33,865 nt of DNA. It comes from an uncultured Nitrospira sp. Its GTDB lineage: Bacteria > Nitrospirota > Nitrospiria > Nitrospirales > UBA8639. Each line of letters starts with the position of its first letter. The first letter of the stretch is position 1. Positions 15,525 to 24,080 of the stretch are shown here, in pieces. The notes beneath the pieces were generated by a model. The model ran no database searches. It worked only from the letters and a program-made list of their open reading frames with translations, and had not been told where the DNA came from. A program made the position numbers and the translations under genes. The DNA lies in the NCBI GenBank assembly GCA_902500695.1, contig CABVRQ010000043.1, positions 1-33,865 on the forward strand, given 5' to 3'.

Positions 15525-17852
15525 TTAGGAGGGAGTGGTCGATGGTGTGACGGGTAAGATCACACAGAAGCGACTGCCCTCTCCTGGGGTACTCTCCACC
15601 CAAATCGATCCGCCGTGCAGCTCGACTAAGCTCTTGGTGATAGCCAAGCCAAGGCCTGCTCCGCGACTTTTCATTTCAGAAGATTGCCCGCGATAAAATC
15701 GTTCAAAAATCGTCTGTTGTTCCTCGAGAGGGATGCCGCAGCCACTATCAATGACACAGGTTTGAAGCATGCCGTCGTCCCGCTGCTTCACTTCCACAGT
15801 CACGGTTCCGGAAGATTCTGTAAATTTGAGGGCATTATTGATGAGGTTGGTAAAAATCTGAATAAGTTTATCCCGATCACCTTGGATGAATCCGATGGGA
15901 GCGGAAATATGGGCTTCGAGAATGAGAGACCGTTCCTGCGCCATAGGTTGCAACGTTTCCACGACCTCCCTTACGAGGCTGCCCATGTTGACGGCGCTCC
16001 GGTGCAAGTCCATGCGGCCGGCTTCGATGCGGGAAAGGTCCAAAAGATCATTAATCATTCGAGTGAGTCGTTCGATATTGTATTTCATTCGTTCGAGATA
16101 GAAGGATTGTCGGTCATTCAGATCCCCGACCAAGCCATCCAACATATTTTCCACCAACCCTTTGATAGAGGTCATCGGGGTTCGAAGTTCATGTGAGACA
16201 ATCGATACGAAGGAGGATTTCAACCGGTCTAATTCTTGAAGACGTTCATTGGCCGACTGCAGATCTTGCGTGCGTTCTTTGACTCGTTCTTCGAGAGTTT
16301 GAGCGAGTGTTTCGACTTCCTCATAGGTTTGGGCGTTGTCGATGGCGACAGCCACATGACTGGCTATGGTCAAAAGTAAATCCAGATCTTCCTGCGTGCA
16401 GCGTTGGTTCCCGCGATCGGCTCCCAGATATCCCAGCACGCGTTGATGACTCAGCAGCGGGGCGCACACAAAAGAGATTACTTCCATCTGTCGACAGATT
16501 GGAAGGAGGAGAGGGTTTACCTGATGGGCTATTTCGTCCAGATCGTACGCCAAAACCGGACGGCCATGGATCAAAAGGGTTTCATCTATGCTTCCTTGTG
16601 TAATGGGAAATTCAAGGTCCCGAATCCGTGTCTCCAATTCCGGATGCACTCCGGACACATCTGAGATTATGCACGTAGTGCCTCCAGGGTTCTGGAGAAC
16701 CAGGATCATACGTTGGAATCCCAGATTTTTTCGAAGAAGCTTTAAGACGGTGGAAAATAATTTTTGGATATCTAATGTCGAGGTAATCACAATTCCGGTT
16801 TGATGCAAGGTACTGAGTTGAGTGACCTGCTTTGTGATGGTATGAACATAATGGGAGATGGCTTCTTCACGTTGTTGGAGGGATCGCGCCATCCGATCGA
16901 TGCTGGTGGTGAGTTGTCCCACTTCATCCTGGGTGTCGGCGGTCACCGTCACGGCCAAATCCCCTTCAGCGATTTTTTGGGAGGCTGCTGCCAAACGCTG
17001 GAGGGGCGTGACGATGCGATTGGTTAAAAAAATTGTGAGAAGAATACCGAGGAGGATGATTCCCACAGTGAGGAGACCGATGTGCCATACCGTTTGGTTA
17101 AGCGATTGTTGCATGGGTGTGGTACTGAGGCCGATTTGGATGATGCCGATGATGCTGGACGCTTTGGTGGAAACGGTAAGATGGTCTTGAAGGTTTTCTG
17201 ATAACAGCAGTTCCATGGTGGAGAGCCGCCGATCCTGCCGGTAAACCGGAAGGGCGAAATCATAAATGGTTTCTGATCCGACTCTGAATCCTTCTGCACC
17301 CTTTCGTTCTGCGGATCGTTCAGAGAGAAGTCCTTCCTTAAGGGGTGAGGTATGTAAGACCGTCAAAAGTGGCTCATTTATGGACTTTTGGGGAGCTGAT
17401 GTGATCAGGCCTTCTGTGAGTGAATCATCCGGGAGTAAGGGCTGCGTTTCGTCACGGGTAAGCCTCGTCGTATCCACTAATTTTCCTTTTGATTTTCCGA
17501 CTAATACGTTACCGTCCTGGTCTCGTACAATGGCGTAGACGACTTCCGGTGCCGATAACGCGCCATCTAACATCGTCTCCAGATAATGCGTATCTTGAAT
17601 AATGAGTCGATTGACGCTGACATTGTTCAGTGTTTTAACCAGAATAGTTCCAGTTTTGAGTAGCGCATCTTTCATGACCTCGGCTTCCTGCTGAATAAGG
17701 TATCCACTGAGACTTGAGCAGGCAAGGACGATTACCAGACTGACAAACAAGGAAAATTTCGCTCGTAAGGTGAGGAATCCCGACGGTATTCCAGTGTGTT
17801 CAGTTGGGAGAGGCGATGGCGGTAGGGTGCGTTGGGGTTTAAAATCGCTCAT
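15525..17852 (-). CDS. Membrane sensor histidine kinase (periplasmic sensor, HAMP, GAF, HisKA, HATPase)
   Basis: A 775-residue kinase. Order: cytoplasmic N-terminus; membrane helix about 34-53; periplasmic sensor region about 54-255; second helix about 257-277; HAMP 278-330; GAF about 345-510; coiled coil 510-545 (VKERTQDLQSANERLQELD); HisKA with phosphoacceptor His554 in VSHELRTPM; and HATPase with N box INNALKF (Asn673), G1 DSGCG (Asp702) and G2 GAGLGL (731-736). All catalytic boxes are intact. Its start overlaps the end of the binding-protein gene by 14 bp, so the two are translationally coupled, and the binding protein is the likely ligand-sensing partner. The phosphorylation target is not coded in the same transcript with certainty; the receiver-PAS gene just downstream is the nearest candidate. 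Confidence 0.93.
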   Translation of the reverse strand: MSDFKPQRTLPPSPLPTEHTGIPSGFLTLRAKFSLFVSLVIVLACSSLSGYLIQQEAEVMKDALLKTGTILVKTLNNVSVNRLIIQDTHYLETMLDGALSAPEVVYAIVRDQDGNVLVGKSKGKLVDTTRLTRDETQPLLPDDSLTEGLITSAPQKSINEPLLTVLHTSPLKEGLLSERSAERKGAEGFRVGSETIYDFALPVYRQDRRLSTMELLLSENLQDHLTVSTKASSIIGIIQIGLSTTPMQQSLNQTVWHIGLLTVGIILLGILLTIFLTNRIVTPLQRLAAASQKIAEGDLAVTVTADTQDEVGQLTTSIDRMARSLQQREEAISHYVHTITKQVTQLSTLHQTGIVITSTLDIQKLFSTVLKLLRKNLGFQRMILVLQNPGGTTCIISDVSGVHPELETRIRDLEFPITQGSIDETLLIHGRPVLAYDLDEIAHQVNPLLLPICRQMEVISFVCAPLLSHQRVLGYLGADRGNQRCTQEDLDLLLTIASHVAVAIDNAQTYEEVETLAQTLEERVKERTQDLQSANERLQELDRLKSSFVSIVSHELRTPMTSIKGLVENMLDGLVGDLNDRQSFYLERMKYNIERLTRMINDLLDLSRIEAGRMDLHRSAVNMGSLVREVVETLQPMAQERSLILEAHISAPIGFIQGDRDKLIQIFTNLINNALKFTESSGTVTVEVKQRDDGMLQTCVIDSGCGIPLEEQQTIFERFYRGQSSEMKSRGAGLGLAITKSLVELHGGSIWVESTPGEGSRFCVILPVTPSTTPS

Positions 17853-18801
17853 CGAATAGCCTCAGGACGTCTGGCGAGGGAGAGAGGTTCAAGTACCTCG
17901 CGGACTTCTGATTGATGGATTGATGGACGCGTTCGGGAGGGATAATCGTTCCCAAGAGAGATGAAGACCTTTGTCCGGTCAGCTGTTGGGTAAGCTGGGC
18001 GGCCTGTTTGCCAATGTCCACAGAATGAAAATATACGCCGACAACTGCGCCGCTGCGCACTAATCCGGCCGAAAAACCTACGACGGGAATCTTGGCTTCC
18101 AACGTTGTACTCAACAGAAAGTCCAGAGTGTTTTCAGTGAGAACGGTGCTGTCTGGTAACAGCCACAAGGCGTCGATGTGGTCTTTGAGGGCATTGAGTG
18201 CGAAAGCGACATCTTGTTCTTGATGTACTTCTTCGGAGACGATCTTGATGCCCAAAGTTTTGGCGTCATGGAGAAGTTGACTATGCATCTCGTTAGTTTT
18301 TTTGGGATCGAAGAGCACTCCAATGCGTGAAGCCTTGGGTGCCAAATTGTGTAGGGACTGTAGTTGTTGTCGGAATGGGACATCCAGAGAGAGGCCCACC
18401 ATGTTGGCGGTCGGTAAGCCATTTTTTTCCGGATCAAGCACCAAACAAAAAATGACAGGGATATCCAGGATTTCAAGTTTGGCAGCAAGAGCCGCTTTTA
18501 ATCCCACGGCCAGTACAATCTTGGCATTAGATGCGCGAATGCGCCGCGATAGAATGCGGCCTTTTGCCATGTCCCCCTGGAGGTTGTATTCCCCAGTCAC
18601 CTGAAAAGCGGAAGGGAGAGCCGATGTAAATGCGGTAATGGCTTCAGAATAGGCGGTGATGTCTGCCGACTTCAGAATGGCGACTTCCTCGGCAAAGGTG
18701 ACAGTGTACAGGTTGAGGAAAATTCCCACACACAAGATCACCAAGATACGTTTTCTCCAATGCGGTGATCGGTGGGATATATCCCTCAAGTTGTTCATCA
18801 T
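17839..18801 (-). CDS. Orphan ABC-type periplasmic substrate-binding protein (ABC_sub_bind family)
   Basis: A 320-residue secreted protein of the PF04392 type. Basic residues before a hydrophobic stretch (RKRILVILCVGIFLNLYTVTFA) form a signal peptide with a likely cut after residue 37 or so. The mature part has the two-lobed binding-protein pattern: ADITAYSEAITAF, IVLAVGLKAALAAK, PVIFCLVLDPEK, MVGLSLDVPFRQQL, RIGVLFDPKKTN, and ALWLLPDSTVLTENT. No ABC permease or ATPase gene lies nearby. The 14-bp overlap with a sensor kinase gene indicates that it acts as a periplasmic ligand receptor for that kinase rather than in transport. The ligand is unknown; some family members bind tryptophan or other amino acids. 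Confidence 0.9.
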   Translation of the reverse strand: MMNNLRDISHRSPHWRKRILVILCVGIFLNLYTVTFAEEVAILKSADITAYSEAITAFTSALPSAFQVTGEYNLQGDMAKGRILSRRIRASNAKIVLAVGLKAALAAKLEILDIPVIFCLVLDPEKNGLPTANMVGLSLDVPFRQQLQSLHNLAPKASRIGVLFDPKKTNEMHSQLLHDAKTLGIKIVSEEVHQEQDVAFALNALKDHIDALWLLPDSTVLTENTLDFLLSTTLEAKIPVVGFSAGLVRSGAVVGVYFHSVDIGKQAAQLTQQLTGQRSSSLLGTIIPPERVHQSINQKSARYLNLSPSPDVLRLFDERF

Positions 18802-18921
18802 GTCTCGGGGACGTTTATGAGGTAATTTGTTCTGGAGTTATCCTAATTTTCGCTCGGAGTTTATCAGGTTGGGTCAGAAACACACCTTTCCCCCTGGAGT
18901 TTTACCCAAATATAAGGAAGA

Positions 18922-18937
18922 AGCAAGGATAGTACCG
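18922..18937 (-). promoter_or_regulatory. Sigma-54 promoter before the binding-protein/kinase operon
   Basis: The minus strand reads CGGTACTATCCTTGCT, matching the TGGCAC-N5-TTGCW consensus at GG (-24) and TTGC (-12) with exact 10-bp spacing between GG and GC. Transcription would start near 18911, about 110 nt before the ATG. No paired TATC-N6-GATA palindromes were seen upstream of this one, so a different activator site may be used. Confidence 0.6.
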
Positions 18938-19154
18938 GTGGAAACTAGGCAGTAATAATGAGAAGTTTTTGAGTTGGAAATGAGCTGGAATTTAAGAGGA
19001 TGATGGTATTTGAAGAAAGGAAGAGCGGATACGTCTAGGACGAACCGTCAGATGGAATGGGAAACCATCTTCAAAACACTCAAGGAAAAAGTGCGGCGTT
19101 CCCAGGCATTCGGAAGACAGGACTTGCACAGAAAGCCTGTGTATCGCAAAAACT

Positions 19155-19496
19155 TTATGGTAAGCGATGCCAATCGTATTCTGAAACAAACTGAGCGGTA
19201 AGTGAGCGAATCATTCGGGATTCTGCCGTTTCTTGAATTATGGGAGTTTGATAATGCGGTTGCCAGCCGCAATTCAGGCAACGGATTACGGTTTCATTCG
19301 AGGTTTCTCCACCCTCTTGGTGTATCAAGCCTTGGCATTTCGGACATTGAGACAGTGTGTCGGCAATGTAGGTTGGTGGATCGGGTCTGAGTGAATCCAA
19401 ATGAATGCGAGTATGGCGTCGGCGAATTTTTCTGTGTGTGTTTGCCGGGTTATTCGCGGATGAATTGGTCATTTGTTGCAGAGTAGATTTCATCAT
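19155..19496 (-). CDS. Small zinc-ribbon protein of unknown function
   Basis: A 113-residue protein with a basic N-terminal third (THRKIRRRHTRIH) and a four-cysteine zinc ribbon: CPKC near residue 52 and CLNCGW about 26 residues later. No other domain is recognised. A good GAAGGGA ribosome binding site precedes the ATG. The gene is isolated: about 350 bp lie between it and the binding-protein gene, and the next gene upstream (apaH) ends 378 bp away. That upstream stretch carries a strong sigma-54 promoter and the paired palindromes, and both support a real, regulated gene. It may be a nucleic-acid- or protein-binding adaptor; this is speculative. Confidence 0.6.
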   Translation of the reverse strand: MMKSTLQQMTNSSANNPANTHRKIRRRHTRIHLDSLRPDPPTYIADTLSQCPKCQGLIHQEGGETSNETVIRCLNCGWQPHYQTPIIQETAESRMIRSLTAQFVSEYDWHRLP

Positions 19497-19603
19497 GTAT
19501 ATCCCTTCTCTATAAGATTAATATCTTGGCTGTGTACCCTTAAGTCTTCAGGATTGCTTACTTTTCATCTCAATTGCGTTTCACTGTGGTACCTAGGGAT
19601 TTA

Positions 19604-19619
19604 AGCAAGAGAAGTGCCT
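19604..19619 (-). promoter_or_regulatory. Strong sigma-54 promoter before the zinc-ribbon gene
   Basis: The minus strand reads AGGCACTTCTCTTGCT, matching TGGCAC-N5-TTGCW at every position but the first. Transcription would start near 19593, about 97 nt before the ATG at 19496. The tandem palindromes lie 110-150 bp upstream, the usual distance for an enhancer of a sigma-54 promoter. Confidence 0.75.
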
Positions 19620-19727
19620 GAAGACCTAGGATAAATCCTATTAAGAAAATGCCAACAATTATTGGGGAATATATGGCGCTACCAGATGAGAAGCACATAC
19701 AAGGTCAGGGGTAAGGAAAAGGCACTT

Positions 19728-19766
19728 GTTATCTATATGGATACAGAATGTATCTCATCAGATACA
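19728..19766. promoter_or_regulatory. Tandem palindromes, putative activator binding sites (copy B)
   Basis: Two inverted repeats: GTTATC-TATATG-GATACA at 19728-19745 and TGTATC-TCATCA-GATACA at 19749-19766. The second has perfect arms. Centres are 21 bp apart, as in copy A. They lie between the 3' end of apaH and the zinc-ribbon gene, both on the minus strand, so the zinc-ribbon gene is the only downstream target. Confidence 0.72.
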
Positions 19767-19873
19767 TGTAATGGGTGAGGTTGAAACGTTGGAGGAATGA
19801 CCAGGGAATTATGAGTATATGGGAAAACGGGGACTGCCTCGCCTTTCGTATGACGGCGGGCGTGGTGATCTGG

Positions 19874-20680
19874 TTATATCTTTGAGCAGGTGACGCGAAA
19901 GAGTTGTTGGTCTTCGAGTCGGAGGGCAACGAGTTCCCGTCCCCACACGCATCCACCGTCGATGGCGAAGACGTGCGGACCTTTCACCACTCCTAAGGCC
20001 GACCAATGTCCAAAAATAATAGTGTCCTCTTGTGTCGCTCGATTGGGAACTTGGAACCATGGCATATACCCTTGAGGGGCGTCGTTCGGATGCCCTTTGA
20101 ATGAGAACTCCGGAATACCTTCTTTGGTACAAATCCTGAGGCGAGTCAGGACATTGGTGGTGAGACCTAACCGTTCGTCAGGGCTCAGATGGTGGGAAAA
20201 CACGATAGCATTTCGAAAATAGATTGCCGGGAGGCGCTGGTGAAAATTCTCATCCTGCAAGGCTTCCTCCACCTCACGAGCTAACTCCAGTACTTGAGGA
20301 ATGGACCAGGATGGTAAGAGGCCTGCATGAACCAGGCAAAATCCATCTTCGACGTGGGCAAGGGGTCGAAAGCGCAACCAGGTGAGTAATTCATCCGCAT
20401 CAGGTGCCGAGAGTACCGATTGTAAGGTGTCTTTTCGACCAAGGGTGGTTATCTTGGCCCACACCGCCAGAAGGTGTAAGTCATGATTGCCCAACACGGT
20501 GATGGCCGAGGCCCCCAACTGCTTGATGACACGAAGCACTTCCAGGGAATCCGGTCCTCGATTGACTAAGTCCCCGACGAACCACAGACGATCGGTTGCG
20601 GGATTAAAGCGAACCTTTTCTATCAGACGGTGTAAAGCCTGGACGCATCCCTGTACATCTCCAATTGCATAAGTAGCCAT
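19874..20680 (-). CDS. apaH: Symmetrical bis(5'-nucleosyl)-tetraphosphatase
   Basis: ApaH hydrolyses Ap4A to two ADP and also removes Np4 caps from RNA in other bacteria. The 268-residue protein shows the metallophosphatase motifs: YAIGDVQGC at residue 4-12, WFVGDLVNRGPDS near 33-45, VLGNHDLHLLA near 62-72, and FCLVHAGLLPSW near 115. IIFGHWSALG and AIDGGCVWG close the active site near the C-terminus. Length is standard. ATG 20680 has a GAGGATCC ribosome binding site. It diverges from the hydrolase gene at 20782. Confidence 0.95.
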   Translation of the reverse strand: MATYAIGDVQGCVQALHRLIEKVRFNPATDRLWFVGDLVNRGPDSLEVLRVIKQLGASAITVLGNHDLHLLAVWAKITTLGRKDTLQSVLSAPDADELLTWLRFRPLAHVEDGFCLVHAGLLPSWSIPQVLELAREVEEALQDENFHQRLPAIYFRNAIVFSHHLSPDERLGLTTNVLTRLRICTKEGIPEFSFKGHPNDAPQGYMPWFQVPNRATQEDTIIFGHWSALGVVKGPHVFAIDGGCVWGRELVALRLEDQQLFRVTCSKI

Positions 20681-20781
20681 CGTGAAGGATCCTCGGATGG
20701 TAAAAGGAAATACTACCTGAAGAATACCCTAATCTAGCATTTTTTATCCGCGTTGGTGTTACCGCCTTGCTACAATGGCCC

Positions 20782-21555
20782 ATGTTTGAAGGAGTCTTTG
20801 TATTTCAACCCTCTCCCTGGGAAGATCGGAATTGGGCGAGTCTCAGTGGGCTGCCTTTAGAAGAGGTATGGCTCCCGGTAGATGAGTCCGTCACGATATT
20901 CGGCTGGTTTGTAAGCGCCGGACCGACCAAGCCGGTGCTCCTCTGGTGTCATGGCAATGCGGGTAATATTAGTCATCGGTTAGAGAATCTCCGTGAGCTG
21001 TTTCGGCGAGGATTATCTGTTTTCATCTTTGATTATCGTGGCTATGGTCGGAGCACCGGCATTCCTTCTGAACCCGGACTGTATCAAGATGCCTTGGTTG
21101 GGTATGACTATCTTTTGAACCGTCGCGGGATGGACTCGAATCAGATTGTCGTGTTTGGACGGTCACTGGGCGCTTGCGTGGCTGGGGAAGTGGCCATTCG
21201 CCGGTCATCGGCCGGAGTCATTCTTGAAGGGGCGTTTCCTTCTATCCAGGCCATGTCGGACCACCATTACTTAGGATTGCCCGCTCGGTGGTTACTAAAT
21301 GTGGACTTCAATCTGGCTGAAAAGGTTGCCAAGCTCAGGCGTCCGCTATTGGTGATCCACGGCGAAAAGGATTCCATTGTTCCGGTGTCCTTGGGGCGGC
21401 AAGTTTATGATGCCGCACATGAACCTAAGCAATGGGTTGTGGTAGGGGGTGCGGGACATAATGATGTGCCGTTTGTTGGGGGAGTCTCCTATTTTCAGAA
21501 AATCACGGGCTTTGTTCAGACTGTGGTCTCCAAAGGACATGGAGGATCTCCGTGA
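20782..21555 (+). CDS. Alpha/beta hydrolase (serine hydrolase, Abhd13/BEM46-like)
   Basis: A 257-residue alpha/beta hydrolase. The oxyanion-hole region WCHGNAGNISHR lies near 55-66, the FDYRGYGRSTG strand near 83-93, the nucleophile elbow FGRSLG with Ser128, the acid in IHGEKDSIVP near 195-204 and the histidine in GAGHND near 230. There is no clear signal peptide, though the first residues (VFVFQP) resemble those of membrane-proximal family members. ATG 20782 is preferred over TTG 20767. Substrate is unknown. Confidence 0.88.
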   Translation: MFEGVFVFQPSPWEDRNWASLSGLPLEEVWLPVDESVTIFGWFVSAGPTKPVLLWCHGNAGNISHRLENLRELFRRGLSVFIFDYRGYGRSTGIPSEPGLYQDALVGYDYLLNRRGMDSNQIVVFGRSLGACVAGEVAIRRSSAGVILEGAFPSIQAMSDHHYLGLPARWLLNVDFNLAEKVAKLRRPLLVIHGEKDSIVPVSLGRQVYDAAHEPKQWVVVGGAGHNDVPFVGGVSYFQKITGFVQTVVSKGHGGSP

Positions 21556-21648
21556 ATGATGTAAGTAAGTCCCGCTTGACCACCCTTTCGATCGATGGCT
21601 ACCATCCTCTTCGTCTCGGACTATTATGCGGGTGGAGTAAAGGGATAT

Positions 21649-22140
21649 ATGGGTTCTGTTGCGTATCTCCATCAAATTAATTGTTCTCCAGGGGGACTCC
21701 CCAAGCTGCCCGTGTCCGAGGCATGGATCACGTTCAAAGGGATGGATGGGGATCGGCATCGGAACCGGGTACTACATGGCGGCCCAGATCGGGCATTATG
21801 CCTGTTCTCGTTTGAGGTCCTTGAGGCCTTACAACAGGAGGGACACACCGTTCACGCCGGAGCCTCCGGAGAAAACTTAACCGTGGCCGGTCTGAACTGG
21901 ACACAGCTGAAGCCAGGTGACCATCTGAAAATTGGAGAAGAGGTGCAGATCGAATTGACGAGTTATTGCGAACCCTGTCGTCATAATGCGCAATGGTTTG
22001 TGAATGGAGACTTTTCCCGGATCTCTCACCGGCAGCACCCCGGATGGAGCCGATTGTATGCTCGGGTGTTGTCCGAGGGACGCGTACGGCAAGGTGATGG
22101 GGTGCGGGTCGTAACGTTGCCGAAAAGGAAGATGAAATGA
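21649..22140 (+). CDS. MOSC-domain protein
   Basis: A 163-residue stand-alone MOSC domain, the fold of molybdenum cofactor sulfurase C-termini and YiiM/YuaD-type proteins. Visible marks: a GMDGDRHRNRVLHGGPDRAL segment near 38-57, GASGENLTVAGL near 80-91, and a YCEPCRHN cysteine motif near 109-116 that holds the family's conserved cysteine. ATG 21649 has an AAAGGGA ribosome binding site; an upstream ATG at 21595 would add 18 residues with no family counterpart. Its stop overlaps the start of the methyltransferase gene (ATGA), so they are co-translated. A role in handling sulfur or molybdopterin ligands is inferred from the family. Confidence 0.85.
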   Translation: MGSVAYLHQINCSPGGLPKLPVSEAWITFKGMDGDRHRNRVLHGGPDRALCLFSFEVLEALQQEGHTVHAGASGENLTVAGLNWTQLKPGDHLKIGEEVQIELTSYCEPCRHNAQWFVNGDFSRISHRQHPGWSRLYARVLSEGRVRQGDGVRVVTLPKRKMK

Positions 22141-22799
22141 TGGAACGGGTTCTCGAACCGGAAATTATGGATGATCCTGAGCAAGTTCAGGCCTATGCCG
22201 AAGCGGATTTTCAAGAAGAAAATCAGGGTTTTGTGGATAATTTCCTTCGACTCTATGAGGATCTTGATGGCCCTCATGTTGTGGATGTGGGTTGCGGCCC
22301 CGGTGATATCGCCATCCGTCTGGCCCGGAGCCATCCCACCTGCAGGATTACTGGAATTGATGCGTCCATTCCCATGATCACCTGGGCGGAACAGGCAGTG
22401 AAGCAAGCTGGATTAGCTCATCGAATAGAGTTTCTCTCTCAACGGTTTCAAGATGTCAGTTTGGCTAGTCCAGCTGACGCCGTGATGTCGAACAGTTTGG
22501 CCCACCATGTTCCCAATCCACTACGATTTTGGTATGAGATAAAAAAAATGCTCAAGCCCGGCGGGTTAGTGCTGGTGATGGATCTCCTTCGTCCTGATTC
22601 TCCCGAGGAGGCGCAGGCGCTGGTTGACCAGTATGCGGCTCATGAACCAGAGAGATTACGGCAGGATTTCTTTCATTCCCTGTTGGCGGCCTTTACGGAG
22701 GATGAGGTGGCTGCCCACCTCGCAGAATTGAATTTAAGTCGTTTGATGGTAGATGTGCCGGATGATCGGCATTGGATTGTGTACGGGCGAGTGTACTAA
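22137..22799 (+). CDS. Class I SAM-dependent methyltransferase
   Basis: A 220-residue Rossmann-fold methyltransferase. Motif I is VVDVGCGPGDIAI at 48-60; the acidic ribose-binding residue is in ITGIDAS near 77-83; motif IV reads DAVMSNSLAHHV near 118-129; and the LKPGGLVLVMDL post-motif is near 141-152. The LAHHVPNPLRFW segment recalls UbiE/small-molecule methyltransferases. It overlaps the MOSC gene by 4 nt. The substrate cannot be told from sequence. Confidence 0.85.
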   Translation: MMERVLEPEIMDDPEQVQAYAEADFQEENQGFVDNFLRLYEDLDGPHVVDVGCGPGDIAIRLARSHPTCRITGIDASIPMITWAEQAVKQAGLAHRIEFLSQRFQDVSLASPADAVMSNSLAHHVPNPLRFWYEIKKMLKPGGLVLVMDLLRPDSPEEAQALVDQYAAHEPERLRQDFFHSLLAAFTEDEVAAHLAELNLSRLMVDVPDDRHWIVYGRVY

Positions 22800-22852
22800 C
22801 CGGTAAAGATCTTGACGCTTTGGTCCTGTAAGTCTTAAAGTGCACGTTCGGT

Positions 22853-22926
22853 TGGGGGATCGTCTAGGGGCAAGACATAAGATTTTGGATCTTAGAACCC
22901 AGGTTCGATTCCTGGTCCCCCAGCCA
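22853..22926 (+). tRNA. tRNA-Gln (anticodon UUG), CCA encoded
   Basis: A complete cloverleaf: acceptor TGGGGGA pairs with TCCCCCA (22916-22922), discriminator G at 22923 and encoded CCA at 22924-22926. The D arm is GTCT/AGAC around an AGGGGCA loop, the anticodon stem TAAGA/TCTTA encloses loop TTTTGGA giving anticodon TTG, and the T arm is CCAGG-TTCGATT-CCTGG. All stems pair. It reads CAA codons. Confidence 0.95.
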
Positions 22927-23723
22927 CTTCCAGCAAGGCTTTTCCCCGTTTTAAAAAAGTCAAAGGTTTCTGTGGAGATTCGACGGAGACTTTTGCCACC
23001 CTTCCTGATTTTTTCACAACACTTTAGCAGTTTTTTCCGACTGTGTTGGACCGGATCAACATGTTGAAGCCAAGAACCCAGGGTTGATTTGTGGTCCCCA
23101 GCAACCCATTACAAGGTACAAGCCTTTTGGTAATTTTGACACCGTAGATCCTGCCTCTGGAAGAATCGACGAAAACGTCGCGTCCACCAAAATCTCCCCG
23201 GTGTGAATCATCCCGGAAAAGGTTGCGGCCCCATCTCCCGCATTTGATGGGCCATGAGTGGGTATGCCGCATGAAAGACGCGGTATATTTCCTGAAAAAA
23301 TTAGGACGGGCTTCATTGGGGCGTGAGCCTCAAATATAAAGACAAAGATTGGAATCATTTGGTCATCCGATTTTGGGGTTGCAGGGAATACCTGCCCCCT
23401 CCTCTTCCTGGTATTCAGGAGGCACTCTGTCCCACTTCAACCGATGACACTCATCTCACAACGTGTCTTACATCTTCGGGTGTGGGCTTTTTGTGCAGGG
23501 GGCAGGGGGGGTTCTCTTTGACCAAGGAATAGAAGGTGAAGCTCGGAGTAGGTTAGGGGATGGGGAGGATGGGTGAAACGTAAAAGGCCATTTTTGAGCA
23601 GACCGTGCCGCCGTTCTCTTTTTACCCGTGCAAAATTTGAGGCTCTAAGGATAGGTGGGCATGTTTCCCAAAGAAAAAGGCTTATCGATGGAAAGGTCAA
23701 CCAAAGCCTTTCCTTGGATTTAT
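22927..23723. other. Gene-poor stretch downstream of tRNA-Gln
   Basis: About 800 bp without a recognisable gene on either strand. Open frames here are short and show no family pattern. The only notable structure is a degenerate copy of the tRNA-Gln 3' end at 23073-23102, listed separately. The region may be a scar of an integrated element or simply decayed sequence. Confidence 0.5.
23073..23102 (+). repeat. Degenerate copy of the tRNA-Gln 3' end (att-like scar)
   Basis: AGAACCCAGG, then GTTGATTTGTGG and TCCCCAGC, follow the tRNA 3' half (AGAACCCAGG, TTCGATTCCTGG, TCCCCCAGC) in the same order with about five substitutions and one missing C. The copy lies about 180 bp downstream of the tRNA in the same orientation. 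Duplication of a tRNA 3' end is typical of site-specific integration, but no integrase is present and the match is imperfect. Confidence 0.45.
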
Positions 23724-24077
23724 TTAGGTGCCCGGTTCAAGCTCCTTCAATCGTTGAATCAGTGCATCACCATGACAGGGCTTCGGGGCACACCAGCACA
23801 TAAGGGCCTTCCCTCGTAACGTGGGCAGATCCCTGAGAAGATCGGGTTTCCCCGATAGCGAGGCCGCGTACAGCGCGATTACCTCTTGTAGGGTTCCATC
23901 TTTCCCTTCCTTAAAGTCATTGCCCCATGGAGACTTTCGATCAATACGAACCAAGAGGCCGCGTGCATTGGCCCACGCAATCACTCGTGGGTGTCCCTGC
24001 TTTCGCATATTGACCACAACGGTCTCTCCTGCCTGTAGGCGATCGATAAGGGCTTGTTCTGCCGGCGGAATCCCCAT
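23724..24077 (-). CDS. DUF4326-domain protein
   Basis: A protein of about 117 residues with the DUF4326 hallmarks: VVNMRKQGHPRVIAWANARG, then a DRKSPWGNDF segment, LYAASL, and a C-terminal LMCWCAPKPCHGDALIQRL. The family is found in phages, plasmids and mobile regions as well as chromosomes and has no established function; the cysteine-rich CWCAPKPCH block suggests metal or nucleotide binding. An AGAGGA ribosome binding site precedes ATG 24077; a GTG at 24080 is an alternative. It is a single gene in a gene-poor stretch beside tRNA-Gln, consistent with accessory DNA. Confidence 0.82.
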   Translation of the reverse strand: MGIPPAEQALIDRLQAGETVVVNMRKQGHPRVIAWANARGLLVRIDRKSPWGNDFKEGKDGTLQEVIALYAASLSGKPDLLRDLPTLRGKALMCWCAPKPCHGDALIQRLKELEPGT

Positions 24078-24080
24078 CAC

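Noticed and set aside
19010..19201. 63-codon plus-strand frame with TTG start
   Set aside because: No clear ribosome binding site or family, and it overlaps the zinc-ribbon gene 3' end, which has better support.
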